DNA of 64,000 bases, from NCBI RefSeq assembly GCF_019679455.1, contig NZ_JAIEZQ010000002.1:620001-684000 (forward strand). Reading direction: 5' to 3'. Both the position numbers and the translations under genes were made by a program. The notes under the pieces are model-generated. The model saw nothing but the letters and a program-made list of their open reading frames with translations, made no database searches and was not told the origin of the DNA. This document shows, piece after piece, positions 32,827 to 43,559 of this stretch. Numbering within the stretch: position 1 is the stretch's first letter; each line of letters opens with the position of its first letter. This DNA is from Nocardioides jiangsuensis. GTDB taxonomy: Bacteria > Actinomycetota > Actinomycetes > Propionibacteriales > Nocardioidaceae.

Positions 32827-33214
32827 ACGACGTGACGAACACATGGCTGCAGCCTCGCTCCCTGGCCTCGTTCTCGAACGCCGCAAGAAGGCTCGCCCCG
32901 ATGCCAGTTCCTCTCTGGTCCTCCCGGACCCAGGTCATGCCGATGCCAGCGGCCTGACCCCAGGTCCAGCCCGAAGCTCCGGCGACCAGCTCTCCGTCTT
33001 CCTCCATCCGGACGGTGAGCTCCTCGGGCGCGGGGACGTCCGGGGTCGCGGCCGCGTTGAACGTGTCCAGCTCATCGCTGAGCCGCTGGTCCCGCCCTGT
33101 CGGAGCCTCCTTGTGCCGAATCGCCCGAAAAATCGCGCGACATCTGTCGTCTGGAACCGGACAATCTCCCGGTGATGTTCGCTGCCGTCCTCCGTCAAAC
33201 GCGCCCCCCGTCAC
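32714..33214 (-). CDS. GNAT-family N-acetyltransferase
   Basis: The GNAT core is clear: ELVAGASGWTWG, the acetyl-CoA motif REDQRGTGIGASLLAAFE, ARERGCSHVFVTSF and FYQRLGYEEIFRW. The only ATG in frame (33214) lies inside the MFS gene on the other strand, and no start codon with a ribosome-binding site occurs nearer the core. So the true start is uncertain, and the first 40 residues may not be native. The 3' end overlaps DedA. The acetyl acceptor is unknown. Confidence 0.7.
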   Translation of the reverse strand: MTGGAFDGGRQRTSPGDCPVPDDRCRAIFRAIRHKEAPTGRDQRLSDELDTFNAAATPDVPAPEELTVRMEEDGELVAGASGWTWGQAAGIGMTWVREDQRGTGIGASLLAAFENEARERGCSHVFVTSFTFQAPGFYQRLGYEEIFRWGSVPTPGRDDVHLRKQL

Positions 33215-34536
33215 CTCTGGCTGGACGGCTCGCTGCCCAGTCGCTCCTCTTCGCCCTCGGTGAGGGCACCTTCATGACCGGCTCGGCGGTGTTCTTCACC
33301 CAGATCGTCGGGCTGTCCGCCGCCCAGGTCGGGCTCGGCCTGACCTGCGCCGGCATCGCCGCCTTCCTGGTGGCGCTGCCGATGGGCAAGCTGGTCGACC
33401 GCTTCGGGCCGAAGAAGATGTGGGCCGTCAGCGCGACGGGGCAGGCGGCGATGTTCGCGGTGTGGCCCTTCATCACGGACTTCAAGGGCTACGTCGCCAT
33501 GGCCGTCGGCATGGAGGTCATCGGTGCCCTCGGCGGCGCCGCGCACGGCGCGTACACGATCGACGTTCTGCCGCCCGACGAGCGGGTGCGGTCACGCGCC
33601 TACATGTACTCCGCGCTCAACGTCGGCTTCACCCTCGGCTCGCTGGTCGGGGGGATCGCGTTGGCGTTCGACTCCAACGACGTGCTCCACGCACTGCCCT
33701 GGTTGACCACCGTGATCTTCCTGGTCAACGCCGCCGCTATCACGCGGCTGCCACGCGCCTCCCACGATGACCGCACTCCGGAAGACCGCAAGGTGAAGGT
33801 CGCCGGGCCCGGACCGCTGCGCAACCCCGGCTGGCTGCTGACGACTTTCTTCGGCGGGGTCTTCTGGACCAACCAGGTGCTGCTCAACATCGTGATCCCG
33901 CTGTGGCTGGTGGAGGAGACCGACGCCCCGCGGGTGCTGCTGGCCCTCCTGTTCGGGACCAACACGGTGATGTGCATCTTCCTGCCGATGGCAGCGGCCC
34001 GCGGCGTCGAGGACGTGCCGACCGCGCTGAAGGCCGTACGGGTGTCGTCCACCTTCTTCGTCCTCTCCTGCCTGATCACGCTGGCGACTCACGACACCGT
34101 CGGCTGGGTCACGATCGCGTTGGTGTGGCTCGGCCACGTCACCGTGACCGGGGCCGAGCTCTACCTGTCGGCGGCCAGCTGGTCGTTCGAGGCCGAGCTG
34201 ATGGACCCCCGGCAACGGGGTGCCTACCAGGGGGCCGCCGAGCTGAGCGGCACCCTCGGCCGCGTCTGGGCGCCGGCGCTGTACACCTTCCTCGCCATGA
34301 ACTGGGGCGCCGCCGGCTGGCTGCTGATCGCCGGCATCATCGTGGTGGCCACGATCGCGGTGCACCCGTCGACCCGGCTGGCGCGGCGGTTCCTCGAGCA
34401 GCACGTCCCTGCCGACGTGCTGGCCGACGCACGCGCCTCCAGCCCCGAGCCCGAGGAGGGCATCGCGGTCGGGCCGCCCTCGCTCATCGCCACCGACGAG
34501 CCGGTGCCCGATCCCACACCTGGCCCGATCCGCTGA
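33175..34536 (+). CDS. MFS transporter
   Basis: A 453-residue major facilitator with about 12 transmembrane segments. The signature between helices 2 and 3 reads GKLVDRFGPKKMW, and a long cytosolic loop follows helix 6. The C-terminal 60 residues are soluble and Pro-rich. GTG 33172 and ATG 33175 are adjacent. There is no clear ribosome-binding site, and a -10-like GACAAT at 33160 would make the transcript almost leaderless. The substrate is unknown. Confidence 0.85.
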   Translation: MFAAVLRQTRPPSPLAGRLAAQSLLFALGEGTFMTGSAVFFTQIVGLSAAQVGLGLTCAGIAAFLVALPMGKLVDRFGPKKMWAVSATGQAAMFAVWPFITDFKGYVAMAVGMEVIGALGGAAHGAYTIDVLPPDERVRSRAYMYSALNVGFTLGSLVGGIALAFDSNDVLHALPWLTTVIFLVNAAAITRLPRASHDDRTPEDRKVKVAGPGPLRNPGWLLTTFFGGVFWTNQVLLNIVIPLWLVEETDAPRVLLALLFGTNTVMCIFLPMAAARGVEDVPTALKAVRVSSTFFVLSCLITLATHDTVGWVTIALVWLGHVTVTGAELYLSAASWSFEAELMDPRQRGAYQGAAELSGTLGRVWAPALYTFLAMNWGAAGWLLIAGIIVVATIAVHPSTRLARRFLEQHVPADVLADARASSPEPEEGIAVGPPSLIATDEPVPDPTPGPIR

Positions 34537-34599
34537 CGTGGGTCGGTCGTCGTGTGCGCCCACCGAGGAGCGCGCGTGCGAACTGATTCTCGGGAGCGG

Positions 34600-35448
34600 T
34601 CACCCGGCTGAGAGGGGCCGCCAGGTGCGTCCGTCGTCGGAGGAGCGGAACAGGCCGGCGCTGGTGGCGACGTACCAGCCGCGGGGAGTGACTTCGAGGG
34701 CCTGCAGGTCGCCGGGTGGGCCGTCGCTGCGCTGCCAGCTGTCACCGCTGTCGCGGCTGCGGTAGACCACCCCCTCGCCGGTGGCACCGACCAGGAGGTC
34801 CTCCGTCGGCCAGTCGAGCAGCATCAGGGGTGGCGTCCCGTCGAGGGGGCGCCCCGGCCCGCCTTCGGTCCGGTAGGTGATGACTCCATCGGCGGTGCTG
34901 GCGAGCACCCGGGCGGGGTCGCGGGGGTCCGCGGCGAGGTCGGCGGCAGGAACCTGGGCGAGGGTGCGCCATTCCTCGCGGTCTTCGGTGACCATCAGTC
35001 GGCTGCTGACGGCGTCGTACCCGTACACGCGGTCGCCGGCGGCTTCCAGGGCGTGGAAGTCGGCTTCGCCGAGGAGCGACACCGGCTCCCAGGTGCGCGC
35101 GGCGTCGGTGGACTCGATCAGGCCGAGGTGGACGGGAAGGTCCTCGCGCTGGTCGGGGTGACCGCTGGCCAGGAAGTGGTTCGGGCCGACGACGGTGAAC
35201 GCCATGGTGTCCTGCCACCGGTCGGCGACCCGTTCCACCGGGCCTGCGCCCGCCTCGCCGAGGTCGAAGACACCGAAGTGTGTCGCGGCGTAGAGGGTGT
35301 CGTCGGCGGGGTCGGTGCCGAGTCCGTGCACGTGCCCCAGCGTCGCCCCGGTGGCGGTCCCCGGGTCGTCGGCTCCGCACGCGGCAAGGAGAGTCAGCAG
35401 CGCGGACGTGAGGAGCGCGACGGTGGTGGAGCGACGAGCGGGGGACAT
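34600..35448 (-). CDS. F510_1955-family lipoprotein, beta-propeller/BNR-like
   Basis: A 282-residue lipoprotein with a signal sequence and lipobox LLAAC. The mature part has repeated blades with sialidase-type Asp boxes (for example SRDSGDSWQRSDG, SSDDGRTWRPL), and the motif GHVHGLGTDPADDTLYAATHFGVF near the N-terminus. The F510_1955 family is annotated as glycosylhydrolase by blade similarity only. It lies just downstream of the CPD-type metal ATPase in actinobacterial copper islands, so it may be a periplasm-side metal-related protein. ATG 35448 is preferred to TTG 35454. Confidence 0.75.
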   Translation of the reverse strand: MSPARRSTTVALLTSALLTLLAACGADDPGTATGATLGHVHGLGTDPADDTLYAATHFGVFDLGEAGAGPVERVADRWQDTMAFTVVGPNHFLASGHPDQREDLPVHLGLIESTDAARTWEPVSLLGEADFHALEAAGDRVYGYDAVSSRLMVTEDREEWRTLAQVPAADLAADPRDPARVLASTADGVITYRTEGGPGRPLDGTPPLMLLDWPTEDLLVGATGEGVVYRSRDSGDSWQRSDGPPGDLQALEVTPRGWYVATSAGLFRSSDDGRTWRPLSAG

Positions 35449-35545
35449 GTGCAATGGGGGCTCTCAGGTGTGGTCGATGGAGGGGAGGTCAGGAGTCGAG
35501 GAGTTCGCCGCAGGGGTATGCGGTGGCCGCGCAAGGCCGGCCACG

Positions 35546-37933
35546 CTACCCGGCGGGTTGGAGCTGCCGGGCAGGGGTGGGTTCGGGCTGGGAGGGTTGC
35601 GCGGGCAGGCGCAGGCGCTTGAGTAGAAGGGCGTTGACCGCGACGAGGAAGCTGGAGCCGGACATGGACAGCGCCGCGATCTCGGGTCGCAGCACGAGAC
35701 CGAACGCGGGCTCGAACACGCCGGCGGCGATGGGCAGGGCGATCGCGTTGTAGCCGACCGCCCAGCCGAGGTTCTGCCGCATCTTGCGCAGCGTGCCGCG
35801 GCCGATCGTGAGTGCGGTCGGTACGTCGAGTGGGTCGGAGCGCATGAGGACGACGTCGGCGGTCTCGATCGCGACATCGGTGCCCGTGCCGATCGCGATT
35901 CCGATGTCCGCGGCCGCGAGCGCGGGAGCGTCGTTCACGCCGTCACCGACCATGGCGACCCGCCTCCCGGCTCGCTGGAGCTCGGTCACCTTGGTGGACT
36001 TGTCCTCCGGGAGCACCTCGGCGATGACCGTGTCGATGCCGAGCTCGTCGGCGATGCGTTGCGCGGTTGCCTCGTTGTCGCCGGTCAGCATGACCACCGC
36101 CACGCCGGCGTCGTGCAGGGCGGTCACGGCGGCCGAAGAGGTCTCGCGGACCGCGTCGGCGATGCCCACGACACCCACGGCCCGGTCGTCGACGGCGACG
36201 AGGACGGCCGTTCGGCCACCCGCCGCAACCTGGTCACGCCGGTCGGCGAGGGAGCCGAGGGTGATGCCTTCGGCGTCCATCAGCCGGCGGTTGCCGATGG
36301 CGACCCGCTGCCCATCGACGTCGGCGACAGCACCGTGCCCGGCGACGTTACGGAAGCCGGTCGCGCGCAGTGCTGGCGCACCCTCGTCGTCGGCGTACCT
36401 GGCGACAGCGTGAGCCAGCGGGTGCTCGGACTCCCGCTCGACCGCCGCTGCCAGCGCGAGCAGCCGAGCCCGGTCGATCCCCTCGACGACGACCTCGGTC
36501 ACCTCGGGTTCACCCTTGGTGAGGGTGCCGGTCTTGTCCATCACGACGGTGTCGATGCGGGCGGACGTCTCGAGCGCGGTGGCGTTCTTGAAGAGGATGC
36601 CGCGCTTGGCGCCGAGGCCGGAGCCGACCATGATCGCCGTCGGCGTTGCCAGGCCGAGTGCGTCGGGGCAAGTGATCACCACGACGGTGATCGCGAACAG
36701 CAAGGCGGTCTGCACGCTGGCGCCCACGGCCAGCCACACCAGGAAGGTGCCGACGCCGCCGACCAGTGCGACCAGGACCAGCCAGAACGCGGCCTTGTCC
36801 GCGAGGCGCTGACCGGGCGCCTTGGAGTTCTGCGCCTGCTGCACCAGCGCCACGATCTGCGCCAGCGCGGTATCGGCGCCGATCCGGCTGGCCCTGACCC
36901 GCAGCGTGCCCGACGTGTTCACGGTTGCGCCGATGACCGCGTCACCGGGCCCCTTGTGGACAGGCAGGCTCTCCCCGGTCACCATCGACTCGTCCAGCTC
37001 GGACTCACCCTCCTCGACGACGCCGTCGGTGGCGATCTTGGTGCCGGGCCGGACCAGGAGCAGGTCGCCGACCACCACGTCGGCCGTGGAGATCTCGACG
37101 GGCTCCCCGTCCCGGACGACCAGCGCCTGGGGCGGGGCGAGGTCGAGCAGGGTACGGATGGCGTCGTTGGCGCCACCGCGGGCACGCATCTCGAACCAGT
37201 GCCCGAGCAGCACGAACGCGGTGAGAACGGTGGCGGCCTCGTAGAACACCTCGCCGCCGCCGGTCAGGGTGACCCCGAGGGAGTAGAGCCACCCGGCACC
37301 GACCGCCACCGCGACGAGGACCATCATGTCCAGCGTGCGGGCGCGCAGGGCCCGCCAGGCGCCGTCGAAGAAGATCCAGGCGGAGTAGAAGACCACGGGC
37401 AGCGACAGCAAGAGGCTGAAGACGTCGTCACGCAGACCGAACGGGGCGGCGGTCTCGAACCCGATGACCTCACGGCCGATCGGGGACCACAGCAGGATCG
37501 GCACCGACAAGAGCACGGCGACGAGGAACCGGTTGCGCATGTCGCGCACCATGTCGGCCATCGACATCTCCCCGTGTCCGCCGTGACCCATCGCGTCGTG
37601 CGGCGAGGCGGCGTGCCGGTCACGCGCATCGGGCTGGGCCATCGGGTCGCAGATGTGCTGCGGCACCGACTGACCTGCGCAGTGGTAGCCGCACTCGCGC
37701 ACCCAGTCCCGCAGGTGGGTCAGGTCGGTCGTCGTCGGGTCGTAGGTCACGGTCGCGGTCTGGGAGACCGGGTTGGCGTCCACTGCCAGCACGCCGGGTC
37801 GGCGGCCGAGGACTGCCTCGGTGACGTTCTTGCTGCTGGCCCAGTCGACCCCGGTGACCTCGAGCACCGCTGTGGCGGGACCTCGCTCGTCTCGGCGGAT
37901 GGTGCGGGACTGGTCCTGGTCGGGGTGGCTCAT
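35546..37933 (-). CDS. P1B-type heavy-metal ATPase with CPD motif
   Basis: A 795-residue P1B ATPase. The N-terminus is a degenerate HMA-like domain without CxxC ([17 protein letters not shown]), then a His/Met-rich linker ([11 protein letters not shown]). Eight transmembrane segments, [13 protein letters not shown], the HP motif (SEHPLAHAV) and [10 protein letters not shown] are all intact. The transmembrane metal motif is C422-P423-D424 instead of the CPC or CPH expected for Cu(I) or CopB-type pumps. It is encoded after copA on the same strand, so copper or a related metal is likely, but specificity is inferred. ATG 37933 follows GGGAGCG. Confidence 0.92.
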   Translation of the reverse strand: MSHPDQDQSRTIRRDERGPATAVLEVTGVDWASSKNVTEAVLGRRPGVLAVDANPVSQTATVTYDPTTTDLTHLRDWVRECGYHCAGQSVPQHICDPMAQPDARDRHAASPHDAMGHGGHGEMSMADMVRDMRNRFLVAVLLSVPILLWSPIGREVIGFETAAPFGLRDDVFSLLLSLPVVFYSAWIFFDGAWRALRARTLDMMVLVAVAVGAGWLYSLGVTLTGGGEVFYEAATVLTAFVLLGHWFEMRARGGANDAIRTLLDLAPPQALVVRDGEPVEISTADVVVGDLLLVRPGTKIATDGVVEEGESELDESMVTGESLPVHKGPGDAVIGATVNTSGTLRVRASRIGADTALAQIVALVQQAQNSKAPGQRLADKAAFWLVLVALVGGVGTFLVWLAVGASVQTALLFAITVVVITCPDALGLATPTAIMVGSGLGAKRGILFKNATALETSARIDTVVMDKTGTLTKGEPEVTEVVVEGIDRARLLALAAAVERESEHPLAHAVARYADDEGAPALRATGFRNVAGHGAVADVDGQRVAIGNRRLMDAEGITLGSLADRRDQVAAGGRTAVLVAVDDRAVGVVGIADAVRETSSAAVTALHDAGVAVVMLTGDNEATAQRIADELGIDTVIAEVLPEDKSTKVTELQRAGRRVAMVGDGVNDAPALAAADIGIAIGTGTDVAIETADVVLMRSDPLDVPTALTIGRGTLRKMRQNLGWAVGYNAIALPIAAGVFEPAFGLVLRPEIAALSMSGSSFLVAVNALLLKRLRLPAQPSQPEPTPARQLQPAG

Positions 37934-37986
37934 CTGGCGCTCCCTTGCGGTAGAGGGCTGCTGGTGCGCGTGCGGGCTGGTGCGGG

Positions 37987-40371
37987 TCAGGCGGATGCTG
38001 GCTCGGGGTGAGGCATGTGGGTGCCGTCGGCTGCGCCGGCTTTGCTCCCCGGGGTGGTGGACACCGCGCGGAAGCGGCGCAGCCGCAGGCTGTTGGAGAC
38101 CACGAACACCGAGGAGAACGCCATCGCGGCGGCTGCGATCAGCGGGTTGAGCAGTCCGAGCGCTGCCAGCGGGAGGGCTGCGACGTTGTAGGCGAAGGCC
38201 CAGAACAGGTTGCCCTTGATGGTGCCCAGGGTCCTGCGTGAGAGGCGGATGGCGTCCACGGCGGTACGCAGGTCGCCGCGGACCAGGGTGAGGTCGGAGG
38301 CCTCGATGGCGACGTCGGTGCCGGTGCCCATCGCGAGGCCGAGGTCGGCGGCGGCGAGCGCAGCAGCGTCGTTGACCCCGTCCCCGACGAAGCCGACCGT
38401 CCGGCCCTCGTCCTGCAGGCGACGGACCACGGCGACCTTGTCGGCAGGGAGGACCTCGGCGATGACCTCGTCGATGCCGACCTCGGCGGCCACCGCGCGG
38501 GCGGCTCGTTCGTTGTCGCCGGTGAGCAGCACGGGACGCAGCCCCAGTGCCATGAGCTCGGTGATGGCCTGGGCGCTCGTCGGCTTGACGGTGTCGGAGA
38601 CGACCAGGACACCGCGGGCCGCGCCGTCCCAGCCGACCGCGACCGCCGTCCGGCCCTCGGCCTCGGCTGCGTCCGTTGCCGCGGCCAGCGACGGGTCCAG
38701 CGGCTGGCTCCACTCGTCGCGCAGCCACGCCGGTCGGCCGGCTGCGACCGCGTGCCCGTCGACCAGGCCGGCGACCCCCAGACCCTGGGTGGAGGTGAAC
38801 CCCTCGACGGCGGGCAGCTGGGCATCCAGCCGTTCCACGGCACCGGAGGCGATGGCCTGCCCGATCGGGTGCTCGGAGGCGTCCTCGACGGCGCCGGCGA
38901 ACCTCAGCACCTCGGCCACCTCGACACCGTCGACGGTGATGACGTCGACCAGCTTCATCTGTCCGGTGGTGACGGTGCCGGTCTTGTCGAGGACGATGGT
39001 GTCGACCACCCGGGTGGACTCGAGCACCTCGGGGCCCTTGATCAGCACGCCGATCTGGGCGCCGCGGCCGGTGCCGACCAAGAGGGCGGTCGGGGTCGCG
39101 AGACCCAGGGCGCACGGGCAGGCGATGATGAGGACCGCGACCGCGGCGGTGAACGCGGCCGTGGCGCCGTGCCCGGTCAGAAGCCAGGTGGCGAGCGTTC
39201 CGAGCGACAGCATGATCACGATCGGGACGAAGACGCCGGAGACGCGGTCGGCGAGCCGCTGGACCTGCGCCTTGCCGGACTGGGCGTCCTCGACCAGCCG
39301 GGCCATCTGGGCGAGCTGGGTGTCGGCTCCGACGCGGGCGGCCCGTACGACCAGGCGGCCGCCGGCGTTGACGGTGGCACCGACCACCGCGTCACCGGGA
39401 CCGACCTCGACCGGGACCGGTTCGCCGGTCAGCATGGAGGCGTCGATGGCGGAGGTGCCGGACTCGACGATCCCGTCGGTGGCGACCTTCTCCCCGGGGC
39501 GGACCACGAACCGGTCGCCGACCACCAGCTGGGAGACCGGGACACGAACCTCGGTGTCCCCGTCCGGCCCCGGCTGGAGCAGGGCGACGTCCTTGGCGCC
39601 CATGTCCAGCAGCGCCCGCAGCGCCGCACCCGACTGCCGCTTGGCGCGGGCCTCGAAGTAGCGGCCGGCGAGGATGAAGGTGGTGACGGCGGCCGCGACC
39701 TCCAGGTAGATGTGCGCCCCGTCGCCGTCACCGGGCAGCAGCTGGAACGGCATCCGCATCCCGGTCATGCCGGCGTGGGTGAACAGCAGCGCCCACAGCG
39801 ACCACAGGTAGGCGGCGGTGACACCCACCGAGATCAGGGTGTCCATGGTGGCCGCTCCGTGCCGGGCGTTGGTGACGGCGGCCTTGTGGAAGGGGTAGGC
39901 ACCCCACACCACGACGGGGGAGGCGAGGGTGAGGGAGATCCACTGCCAGTTGTCGAACTGGAGCGCCGGCACCATCGAGAGTGCGAGCACCGGGACGGTG
40001 AGGAACGCGGAGATCACCAGCCGCTGCCACCACCCGGCCGCCTCGTCCTCGCGACGGTGCTGCTCGTCGGTCTCACCCGAGGCGGCGCCGCGCCCGGGCT
40101 CGGGTTCCGGCGTTGGCAGGGCGGCGGTGTAGCCGGTGGCCTCGACCACGGCGACCAGGTCCTCAGGGGCGATGGCGCCGGTGTAGCTGACCTTGGCCTT
40201 CTCGGTGGCGTAGTTGACGCTGGCGGTGACACCCTCGACCTTGTTCAGCTTCTTCTCGATGCGCGCGGCGCACGAGGCGCAGGTCATCCCGCCGATGGTC
40301 AGCTCCAGGTCCGTCGCCGCAGGCGTGGTCCCGCCGGCGGGTGTGGTGTCTGCGGTGGCGTGCTCTGTCAT
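37987..40371 (-). CDS. copA: Cu(I)-exporting P1B-type ATPase CopA
   Basis: A 794-residue CopA. It has one N-terminal HMA domain with C31-x-x-C34 (GGMTCASC), eight transmembrane segments, the CPC motif at 418-420, [22 protein letters not shown] and [10 protein letters not shown]. It pumps Cu(I) out of the cytoplasm. ATG 40371 is chosen because AAGGAG touches the in-frame ATG at 40380 but is nine bases from 40371. It is the third gene of csoR-copZ-copA, under the CsoR operators upstream. Confidence 0.96.
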   Translation of the reverse strand: MTEHATADTTPAGGTTPAATDLELTIGGMTCASCAARIEKKLNKVEGVTASVNYATEKAKVSYTGAIAPEDLVAVVEATGYTAALPTPEPEPGRGAASGETDEQHRREDEAAGWWQRLVISAFLTVPVLALSMVPALQFDNWQWISLTLASPVVVWGAYPFHKAAVTNARHGAATMDTLISVGVTAAYLWSLWALLFTHAGMTGMRMPFQLLPGDGDGAHIYLEVAAAVTTFILAGRYFEARAKRQSGAALRALLDMGAKDVALLQPGPDGDTEVRVPVSQLVVGDRFVVRPGEKVATDGIVESGTSAIDASMLTGEPVPVEVGPGDAVVGATVNAGGRLVVRAARVGADTQLAQMARLVEDAQSGKAQVQRLADRVSGVFVPIVIMLSLGTLATWLLTGHGATAAFTAAVAVLIIACPCALGLATPTALLVGTGRGAQIGVLIKGPEVLESTRVVDTIVLDKTGTVTTGQMKLVDVITVDGVEVAEVLRFAGAVEDASEHPIGQAIASGAVERLDAQLPAVEGFTSTQGLGVAGLVDGHAVAAGRPAWLRDEWSQPLDPSLAAATDAAEAEGRTAVAVGWDGAARGVLVVSDTVKPTSAQAITELMALGLRPVLLTGDNERAARAVAAEVGIDEVIAEVLPADKVAVVRRLQDEGRTVGFVGDGVNDAAALAAADLGLAMGTGTDVAIEASDLTLVRGDLRTAVDAIRLSRRTLGTIKGNLFWAFAYNVAALPLAALGLLNPLIAAAAMAFSSVFVVSNSLRLRRFRAVSTTPGSKAGAADGTHMPHPEPASA

Positions 40372-40449
40372 CGGGTTCATCTCCTTGCACGGCCGCGCCG
40401 TGCGGCCGGACCTACGAGTGGTCGTAGCGGGTGGGGTGGCGGGCTCGTG

Positions 40450-40677
40450 TCAGGCGAGCTGGTAGTCGCCGGCCTCGTCGAGGGCGGCGGCAACCTGGGA
40501 CTGGTCGAGCGGGGCTCCGCTGGTGACGGTCACGGTGGAGGTGCCACCGGCGACGAGGTCCACCTGTACGTCGGTGACGCCGTCGAGCGTCTTCAGCTCG
40601 CTGGTGACGGCGCCGGCGCAGTGGCCGCAGGTCATCCCGGTCACCGCGAAGCTCTGCGTGGTCTGGTCGGTGGTCAT
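40450..40677 (-). CDS. copZ: Copper chaperone CopZ (HMA domain)
   Basis: A 75-residue single HMA domain with TGMTCGHCAGAV (C17, C20), carrying Cu(I) to CopA. AAGGAG six bases before ATG 40677 makes this the start rather than the ATG at 40713. It lies between csoR and copA on the same strand. Confidence 0.95.
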   Translation of the reverse strand: MTTDQTTQSFAVTGMTCGHCAGAVTSELKTLDGVTDVQVDLVAGGTSTVTVTSGAPLDQSQVAAALDEAGDYQLA

Positions 40678-40748
40678 CTGGCTCTCCTTGATGTCGCTCG
40701 AACGGGTACTCATCGGTGGTCTCCTCAGCTGGGGTGGTGGTGGGTGGG

Positions 40749-41033
40749 TCAGGCGCGGACGAGCCGGGCGATCGCCTGGCTGGCCTCGGTGAGCTTCTGA
40801 TCGCGCTCGGTCGGGTCAGCGGTGTGGGTGAGGCAGTGCTGCAGGTGCTGCTCCAGCAGCATCAACGCGACGCTCTGGAGCGCCTTGGTGGCGGCCGCGA
40901 CCTGGGTCAGGATCTCCACGCAGTAGGTGTCGTCCTCCACCTGGCGCTGCAGGCCACGGACCTGTCCTTCGATGCGCCGCAGACGAGTGAGGAGCGCCTG
41001 CTTGTCGGTGATGTAGCCGGGTGTGCGGGTCAT
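40749..41033 (-). CDS. csoR: Copper-sensing repressor CsoR
   Basis: A 94-residue all-helical CsoR-family repressor. The Cu(I) ligands C38, H63 and C67 have exactly the Cys-25-His-4-Cys spacing of CsoR, which distinguishes it from FrmR or RcnR types. Copper binding releases DNA. It heads the csoR-copZ-copA operon, and two palindromes with the classical CsoR operator pattern lie directly upstream. Confidence 0.95.
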   Translation of the reverse strand: MTRTPGYITDKQALLTRLRRIEGQVRGLQRQVEDDTYCVEILTQVAAATKALQSVALMLLEQHLQHCLTHTADPTERDQKLTEASQAIARLVRA

Positions 41034-41054
41034 GGGGTCACCTCATCCTGCCGA

Positions 41055-41096
41055 TACCCCTGAGGGGTACCTCCAGAATACCCCCGCGGGGTATTC
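41055..41096. promoter_or_regulatory. Twin CsoR operators
   Basis: Two G/C-tract palindromes lie just upstream of csoR: TACCCCTGAGGGGTA (41055-41069) and GAATACCCCCGCGGGGTATTC, which is 21 bases at 41076-41096, here described as GAATACCCC and GGGGTATTC around a central CGC. TACCCC-N-GGGGTA is the known CsoR target. Two sites suggest cooperative autorepression. Confidence 0.85.
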
Positions 41097-41116
41097 CGTC
41101 AAGATCCGTGGGGGAC

Positions 41117-41132
41117 CTTCACAGAACCTTCA
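41117..41132. promoter_or_regulatory. Response-regulator box upstream of csoR
   Basis: CTTCACAGAACCTTCA is a direct repeat of CTTCA with an 11-bp period, typical of OmpR-family sites. It is 14/16 identical to the box at 43156-43171 in front of the multicopper-oxidase operon. It lies upstream of the CsoR operators and downstream of the kinase gene. The assignment to the adjacent regulator is an inference. Confidence 0.55.
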
Positions 41133-41175
41133 TGGTGATGCCGCGAGCGCCGCAGGTCGCTGAAGGTCGGTGGCG

Positions 41176-42326
41176 CTAGGTGTTGGCTACCGGGAGTCGC
41201 ACCGTGAACGTCGCTCCCCGGTCGACCCCCGAGCTGTCGACGCTGATGCTGCCGCCGTGTGCCTCGACGAGTGCCTTGGCGATGCTGAGCCCGATCCCGC
41301 TGCCGCCGTGGTTGCGGTCGCGGGCGGTGTCGACCCGGTAGAACCGGTCGAACAGGCGACCCAGATGCTCGCCGGCGATGCCCGCACCGGTGTCGGCCAC
41401 GGTGTACTGGACCCAGCGGTCGATCCGGCTGCACGTCAGGGTCACGGTTCCTTCCGGCGGTGTGTGCCGGAGGGCGTTGTCGAGCAGGTTGGTCAGGACC
41501 TGTCCGATCCGGTCGGTGTCGGCCAGTACCGGGTCGTGGGTGTGGATGCTCGTCTCGAGCCGAACCCCCTTGCTCGCGTATCGGCCCCGGGCCGCGCCCG
41601 CGGCGCCTTCGACGAGGGAGGCCGGGTCGACCGGCTGTGGGTCGATGTCGAGCCTGCCCTCCTCGGCGTGGGAGATGGCGCTGACGTCCTCGGCCAGCCG
41701 CCTCAACCGCCGGGTGCTGGCGCGGAGAACGCCGAGGGTGGTCTCGTCGAGTTCACGCACGCCGTCCTCGACGGCCTCGAGGTGGGCGTCGATCGTGGCC
41801 AGGGGCGTGCGCATCTCGTGCGCGAGGTCGGCGAGCATCTTCCGGCGGGTGGTCTCGACCGCCCCGAGGCGTTCGGCGAGGGCGTTGAAGGTGCGGGTCA
41901 GGCTCGCGAACTCGCCGCCGAGTCCCGGGTCGGGCACGCGTGCGTCGTACCGGCCGGCAGCGACCTGGGAGGCGGCGGCGGTGACCGGGGAGATGGAGCG
42001 CTGTACCCGTCGGCTGAAGTACCACGAGACCCCGAGTGCCGCGGTCACGGCGGCGAGCAGCGCGACGGAGAGCGAGACCAGCAGGGCCGAGGCGAAGGCC
42101 TCCTCCACGTGTCGGGTCTCGGAGGTCGTGTGGCCGACGCCGGCCCTCTCCAGATGGTCGTGAAAGATGCTGGGGCCGGCCGCAGAGGCCACCAACCATG
42201 TGGTCAGAGCGCCGGCGACTAGCACCAGCGCCTGCGCCAGGAGCAGCCGACCCGCGAACCCGGACCTGAGCCGACCGGTGCGTGTGCTCGCGGGGCCGGG
42301 CTCGAACCCGGTAGCGGTGGCGGCGG

Positions 42327-42330
<4 letters not shown>
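41176..42330 (-). CDS. Sensor histidine kinase of the copper island
   Basis: A 384-residue kinase with transmembrane segments at about 28-52 and 90-112 and a short extracytoplasmic loop holding several histidines (FHDHLERAGVGHTTSETRH). HAMP follows, then HisKA with ADLAHEMRTPLAT, and HATPase with LLDNALRHTP, DTGAGI and GGSGIGLSIAK. GTG 42330 overlaps the regulator stop (GTGA). The His-rich loop and neighbours suggest a metal signal, which is unproven. Confidence 0.92.
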
Positions 42331-43094
<764 letters not shown>

Positions 43095-43155
43095 GGTCCC
43101 CATGGTGTCAGCCAGGGCTGAGGCGGCATTGCGCTCGCTGGTGGGCACCGGCTTT

Positions 43156-43171
43156 CTTCAGCGAACCTTCA
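43156..43171. promoter_or_regulatory. Response-regulator box in the divergent promoter
   Basis: CTTCAGCGAACCTTCA is a CTTCA direct repeat with an 11-bp period. It lies between the regulator gene and the SHOCT/multicopper-oxidase operon, and is nearly the same as the box upstream of csoR. It would allow autoregulation and activation of the oxidase operon. Confidence 0.55.
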
Positions 43172-43242
43172 CAGGACCACGACGAGATCCCCGGGGTGCG
43201 CGCCCCATGCTGACGACAAAGAGATGAAGGGAGCTGGGAACG

Positions 43243-43509
43243 ATGATGGGTTGGTATCAGGACGGAGTGGGGTGGGGCGGCTGGATCGTCATGACCCTCG
43301 TGATGGTGGCGTTCTGGGCTCTGGTGGTGTTCGCGGTGGTCGCGATCTTCCGCGGCACCAGCAGCAGCTCCCGACCGGCCGACCGGTCCACGGACCGCGA
43401 CCCGATGCAGATCCTCGAGGAGCGGTTCGCCCGCGGCGAGATCGACGCCGGGGAGTTCCGCACCCGCGCCGACGTCCTGCGCGCCGGCGCTCGTCCGGTC
43501 ACACGCTGA
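43243..43509 (+). CDS. SHOCT-domain membrane protein (88 aa)
   Basis: An 88-residue protein with an N-terminal Trp/Gly-rich stretch, one transmembrane segment (about 14-37, GWIVMTLVMVAFWALVVFAV) and a C-terminal SHOCT motif (MQILEERFARGEIDAGEFRTR). Such proteins often accompany metal or two-component genes in actinobacteria. ATG 43243 follows GAAGGGAG. It is first in the oxidase operon. Confidence 0.85.
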   Translation: MMGWYQDGVGWGGWIVMTLVMVAFWALVVFAVVAIFRGTSSSSRPADRSTDRDPMQILEERFARGEIDAGEFRTRADVLRAGARPVTR

Positions 43510-43559
43510 CAGCGCGCCTCCCCACAGGCACATCTACCACTACCTCGAGGAGCCCTGCC

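Noticed and set aside
36059..38011. 650-codon ORF opposite the CPD-type ATPase
   Set aside because: Shadow frame; the ATPase on the minus strand has every catalytic motif.
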